This document shows, in pieces, positions 11,706 to 14,960 of a stretch of DNA of 14,960 bases. The notes under the pieces were generated by a model, which saw only the letters and a program-made list of their open reading frames with translations, was not told the DNA's origin and did not search any database. The DNA comes from JBFEUI01 sp041547565 (lineage in GTDB: Bacteria; Pseudomonadota; Gammaproteobacteria; Thiohalomonadales; Thiohalomonadaceae). The stretch is from positions 1 through 14,960 of the forward strand of contig JBFEUI010000066.1 in NCBI GenBank assembly GCA_041547565.1. Reading direction: 5' to 3'. The position numbers were made by a program, and so were the translations under genes. How positions within the stretch are numbered: position 1 is the first letter of the stretch; every line of letters starts with the position of its first letter.

Positions 11706-13727
11706 TTGAGCGAGATGTCGCACAACAAACCCGAACGACGCCATGGCCGCGGTGCGGTGTTCATGGAGTTTCTCGGTTCCATGAATCTGGCCATCACCCT
11801 GCTGGTGGCGATTGCCATCGCCTCGATCATCGGCACCGTGCTGCAGCAGAACGAGCCCTACAACAACTACGTTATCAAGTTCGGACCGTTCTGGTTCGAG
11901 GTGTTCAAGGCGCTGGGGCTGTACGACATCTACGGTGCCGTCTGGTTCCTTTTTCTGCTCGGCTTTCTGCTGGTGACCACCAGTGTCTGTGTCTACCGCT
12001 ACACCCCCTCGCTGTTGCGCGACATGAACCACTTTCGCACCGACGCACAGGAGAAATCCTTGCGTGCCTTCAAGCATCACAGCCGCTGGGAGCCGGAGGG
12101 CGATGTCGGCCGGATGCCGGAGCTGGCGCAGCGTTTTCTCACCGGCCGTGGTTACCGGGTGCGGGTGAAGACGACAGACGACCACACCATGGTTGCGGCG
12201 ATGAAGGGCAGCAGCAGCCGGCTTGGCTACCTGTTTGCCCATGTCGGCATCGTGGTGATCTGTCTGGGCGGGTTGATCGACGGCAATGTGCCGCTCAAGT
12301 GGGCCGACTACACGGGGCGTATCGTTCCCGAAACCCGTGACATCCCGGTCTCGCAGATCCCGGAGCACAGCATTCTCTCTGAAGACAATGCCGCGTTTCG
12401 CGGCAGCGTCCAGATCCCCGAGGGTGGCCGGGCCGGGGTGGTCTTCCTCGGCATGCGCGACGGCTACCTGGTGCAGCCGCTGCCCTTTCGCATCGAGCTG
12501 GAGGACTTCCGCATCGAACACTACGAATCGGGGATGCCCAAGTCCTTCGAGAGCGATCTGGTGATCCACGACGAGGAACTGGACCAGCCGCTGCGCCAGA
12601 CCATCGCGGTGAACCACCCGCTTATCTACAAGGGCTATGCCATCTACCAGTCCAGTTTCGCCGACGGCGGCTCGCTGATGAAGATGCGCGCCTGGTCGCT
12701 GGATGAGCCCGGCCGCGAGCCGCTGCAGATCGAGGGGCGGGTCAACCAGAGCGTGCGCATCAACACGCCGCGGGGCGGTTACCGGCTGGAGCTGGACGAT
12801 TTCAAGCTGTTCAACATCTTTCCCAACGAGGAAGAGGGCGCCACCAAGAAGTTCCGCAACTTCGGTCCCAGCGTGGTGTTCCGCCTGCGCGATAGCAGCG
12901 GCCAGGCGATCGAGTTCATGAACTACATGTCGCCGGTGCAGATCGAGGGACGCTACTTCTTCATGAGCGGCATGCGCAGCGCCGTCTCCGAGCCCTATCG
13001 GTATATCCATATCCCGGTCGGCAGCGACGGCACCGTCAAGCGCTTCATGCGGCTGCGCGAACTGGCGATGGACCCAGAGCGCATGCAAGGCGCTGTCGAG
13101 CAACAGATGGGGCTGCTGGAGCGGACCGATTTTGATCCGGCGCTCGCCCGGCAGGTGAGCGACAATATCGTCGCGGTGGTCAGCCTGTTTGTGCGGCAGG
13201 GGCTGGATGCGGTGTTCGAGCAGGTACAGGCCAACTTCAAGGAGGAGGCCCAGCAGCAGGGGGCGATGGAGTCCTACATCAACGTGATCCGTGGCGTGCT
13301 GGGCGGCATCTATATCGATGTGCTGGCCGAGGAGGGGATCAAGATAGACCAGGATGTGACGGAGCAGGATGCCCAGTTTTTCGAGGATGCCATGACCGCC
13401 CTCTCGCTCACCGGCCCCTACGGTTCGCCGGTGTTGCTGCAGCTCGACAGTTTCGAGCATGTACAGGCCAGCGGTCTGCAGATCACCCGTTCGCCGGGCA
13501 AGGATATCGTCTACCTGGGTTGCGTGATGCTGATGGTAGGGGTCTTTTTCATGCTCTACCTGCACCACCGCCGGGTGTGGCTGCGCATATCGGCCGACGG
13601 CAAGCTGCTGTTCGCCGGCAGCGGTCACCGCAATCGCGCCGATTTTTCCGGGGAGTTCGAGGAACTGGAGCGCGGTCTGCGGGCACTGAGTGCGGCACCG
13701 GGGCCGGACGACGACAGGGCCGCCTGA
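11706..13727 (+). CDS. resB: Cytochrome c biogenesis protein ResB (Ccs1/CcsB)
   Basis: This 673-residue membrane protein has three N-terminal helices (about 22-44, 72-96 and 174-194), a large periplasmic domain (about 195-598) and a last helix (about 602-620) ending in YLHHRRVW. This is the standard ResB topology. H179 in the third helix (LFAHVG) and the terminal helix histidines are candidate heme contacts. With CcsA it forms the system II synthase that exports heme and attaches it to CxxCH motifs in the periplasm. I favour the TTG start at 11706, which has AAAGAGAG about six bases upstream. The ATG at 11715 is a possible alternative but its ribosome site would be too close. The gene lies downstream of the cytochrome c4 terminator, so it needs its own promoter. 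Confidence 0.94.
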   Translation: MSEMSHNKPERRHGRGAVFMEFLGSMNLAITLLVAIAIASIIGTVLQQNEPYNNYVIKFGPFWFEVFKALGLYDIYGAVWFLFLLGFLLVTTSVCVYRYTPSLLRDMNHFRTDAQEKSLRAFKHHSRWEPEGDVGRMPELAQRFLTGRGYRVRVKTTDDHTMVAAMKGSSSRLGYLFAHVGIVVICLGGLIDGNVPLKWADYTGRIVPETRDIPVSQIPEHSILSEDNAAFRGSVQIPEGGRAGVVFLGMRDGYLVQPLPFRIELEDFRIEHYESGMPKSFESDLVIHDEELDQPLRQTIAVNHPLIYKGYAIYQSSFADGGSLMKMRAWSLDEPGREPLQIEGRVNQSVRINTPRGGYRLELDDFKLFNIFPNEEEGATKKFRNFGPSVVFRLRDSSGQAIEFMNYMSPVQIEGRYFFMSGMRSAVSEPYRYIHIPVGSDGTVKRFMRLRELAMDPERMQGAVEQQMGLLERTDFDPALARQVSDNIVAVVSLFVRQGLDAVFEQVQANFKEEAQQQGAMESYINVIRGVLGGIYIDVLAEEGIKIDQDVTEQDAQFFEDAMTALSLTGPYGSPVLLQLDSFEHVQASGLQITRSPGKDIVYLGCVMLMVGVFFMLYLHHRRVWLRISADGKLLFAGSGHRNRADFSGEFEELERGLRALSAAPGPDDDRAA

Positions 13728-13831
13728 TGGGGCTGTGTCCCCACGATAAACAGGGCTTAATTGCGCCGGACAGCCGTTTTGAACTGGGTTATCATCGGCC
13801 TAACGTGCAACAAGCGCCGGCTGAACTTCCC

Positions 13832-13845
13832 GCAGTTTAAACTGC
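13832..13845. promoter_or_regulatory. 14-base perfect palindrome before ccsA
   Basis: GCAGTTTAAACTGC is fully self-complementary and lies 69 bases upstream of the ccsA start in the 187-base resB-ccsA gap. It may be an operator or an RNA dyad. No clear promoter accompanies it. A small TGGGG/CCCCA hairpin (13728-13743) follows the resB stop directly. Confidence 0.35.
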
Positions 13846-13914
13846 TCTAACCGCCATAGTGTGCGTGAAACCGTAGCGCCGGCCAACTGTAAAACAGAAT
13901 TTGAGGTAAAGCGT

Positions 13915-14960
13915 ATGTCCGTGTCACCGGAATCGATACAAGAGAGCCTGGAGCGCCCGTCGTTTTTTGCCCGCCTGACGCCCTACGACTGGGTGTGGGC
14001 GCTTCTGGTTGCGGCGGCCACCATCGCCACCTACGCACTCTACGGCGGGCTGATGGACGGTTACGAGGTGGGCATCCTGCTGATGAGCGCCCCGGGACTG
14101 GTGCTGTTCGGCTGGGGCTGGAAGTCGATGCGCAGCTACACCCTGGCGGTGGCGGCGCTCAGCCTGCTTGCCATCTGGGTCTACGGGGATAGCCTGGCCA
14201 ACGGCGAAAGCAAGTTCTTCCTCAAATACATCCTGGCCAGCCAGTCGGCCATCATGTGGATGAGCGCCATGTTTGTTATGGCCACCGCCGCCTACTATTT
14301 CGGTCTGGCGATCCGCTCCGAATTCAGCAACCGCGTGGGCAGCGCCCTGACATGGTCCGCCTCCACCATGGGGCTGGTCGGTCTGATGGTACGCTGGCGC
14401 GAGTCCTACCTGATGGGCAGCGACATCGGGCACATCCCCGTCAGCAACCTCTACGAGGTGTTCATTCTGTTTGCGGTGATGACCGGCCTGCTCTACCTGT
14501 TCTATGAGCAGCAGTATCGAAACCGTTCGCTCGGCGGCTTCGTGCTGACGGTTATCAGTGCCGCGGTGGCCTTTATCCTGTGGTATGCCTTCGAGCGAGG
14601 TGGCCACCAGATCCAGCCGCTGGTGCCGGCGTTGCAGAGCTACTGGATGAAGCTGCACGTGCCGACCAACTTTATCGGCTACGGTGCCTTTGCGCTGGCG
14701 GCGATGGTCGGCGTGGCCTACCTGTTCCAGGAGCGGCGCGCAAAACGCAATCCCGCCGCCCTGGCAAACAGCCGTCTGCCGAGTCTCGAACAGCTCGATG
14801 ACGTGATGTACAAGTCCATTGCCCTGGGCTTCGCCTTCTTTACCGTTGCCACCGTGCTGGGTGCGATGTGGGCGGCCGAGGCGTGGGGCGGCTACTGGTC
14901 CTGGGACCCGAAGGAGACCTGGGCACTGATCGTCTGGCTGAACTACGCCGCCTGGCTGCA
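13915..14960 (+). CDS. ccsA: Cytochrome c biogenesis protein CcsA (ResC), 3' truncated by the window
   Basis: The reading frame is open from the ATG at 13915 to the right edge, giving 348 codons without a stop. GAGGT (13903-13907) supports the start. The protein is a multi-helix membrane protein. The tryptophan-rich WWD heme-handling motif, WGGYWSWDPKETW, is at 324-336. Conserved flanking histidines are present: H173 in GHIPVSNLYEVF and H248 in KLHVPTNFIGYG. This is the CcsA partner of ResB in system II cytochrome c maturation. Roughly the last few helices are beyond the window. It follows resB by 187 bases in the same direction and is probably coexpressed, though the long gap leaves room for separate control. 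Confidence 0.95.
   Translation, partial: MSVSPESIQESLERPSFFARLTPYDWVWALLVAAATIATYALYGGLMDGYEVGILLMSAPGLVLFGWGWKSMRSYTLAVAALSLLAIWVYGDSLANGESKFFLKYILASQSAIMWMSAMFVMATAAYYFGLAIRSEFSNRVGSALTWSASTMGLVGLMVRWRESYLMGSDIGHIPVSNLYEVFILFAVMTGLLYLFYEQQYRNRSLGGFVLTVISAAVAFILWYAFERGGHQIQPLVPALQSYWMKLHVPTNFIGYGAFALAAMVGVAYLFQERRAKRNPAALANSRLPSLEQLDDVMYKSIALGFAFFTVATVLGAMWAAEAWGGYWSWDPKETWALIVWLNYAAWL

Noticed and set aside
11658..13628. Long open frame (656 codons) on the minus strand opposite resB
   Set aside because: It is antisense to an intact resB, has biased His/Asp/Val composition, no recognisable family and no ribosome site.

Overview
The window looks like chromosomal core DNA of a GC-rich gammaproteobacterium. 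The evidence is the polA / engB / cytochrome c5 / cytochrome c4 neighbourhood, a DUF2782 gene beside polA as in Pseudomonas, a YqcC-family protein and a system II (ResB/CcsA) cytochrome c maturation pair. A secreted DsrE-like protein and a TRAP transporter would fit a marine or sulfur-oxidising lineage such as the Chromatiales, but that placement is inference. I see no phage genes, transposase, CRISPR array, tRNA or rRNA.

Left part (1-5000). A perfect FNR/Anr-type box (61-74) sits at the left edge. It is followed by a leftward DUF3108 exported protein (135-1160), a rightward periplasmic DsrE-like protein (1339-1845), and an intergenic gap (1846-2012) packed with small repeats. Next is a leftward run dctQ - dctM - unknown protein - yqcC-like gene (4992 to 2013). 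No DctP binding protein is adjacent to the TRAP permease genes.

Middle (4993-9264). A 403-base gene-free gap carries three perfect and two near-perfect DnaA boxes beside a 77% AT stretch, and several inverted repeats. It resembles a replication-origin or DnaA-binding locus, although no usual oriC marker gene is in view. A leftward LOG-family gene plus DUF2782 gene follow, then divergent polA (6562-9264) with all exonuclease and polymerase motifs intact.

Right part (9265-14960). The polA-engB gap is where E. coli encodes Spot 42 and Pseudomonas encodes ErsA. Here it holds a near-consensus sigma-E/AlgU promoter (GAACTT, 16 bases, TCTA), then four consecutive hairpins with pyrimidine-rich loops, ending in a strong intrinsic terminator. 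This is a convincing unannotated small RNA of about 139 nt and the most interesting item in the window. engB (leftward) is divergent from a cytochrome c5-like / cytochrome c4 operon that ends in a strong terminator. After it come resB and ccsA, the membrane complex that attaches heme to apocytochromes c. The co-location of two exported c-type cytochromes with the ligation machinery is functionally coherent. ccsA runs off the right edge just after its heme-handling WWD motif.
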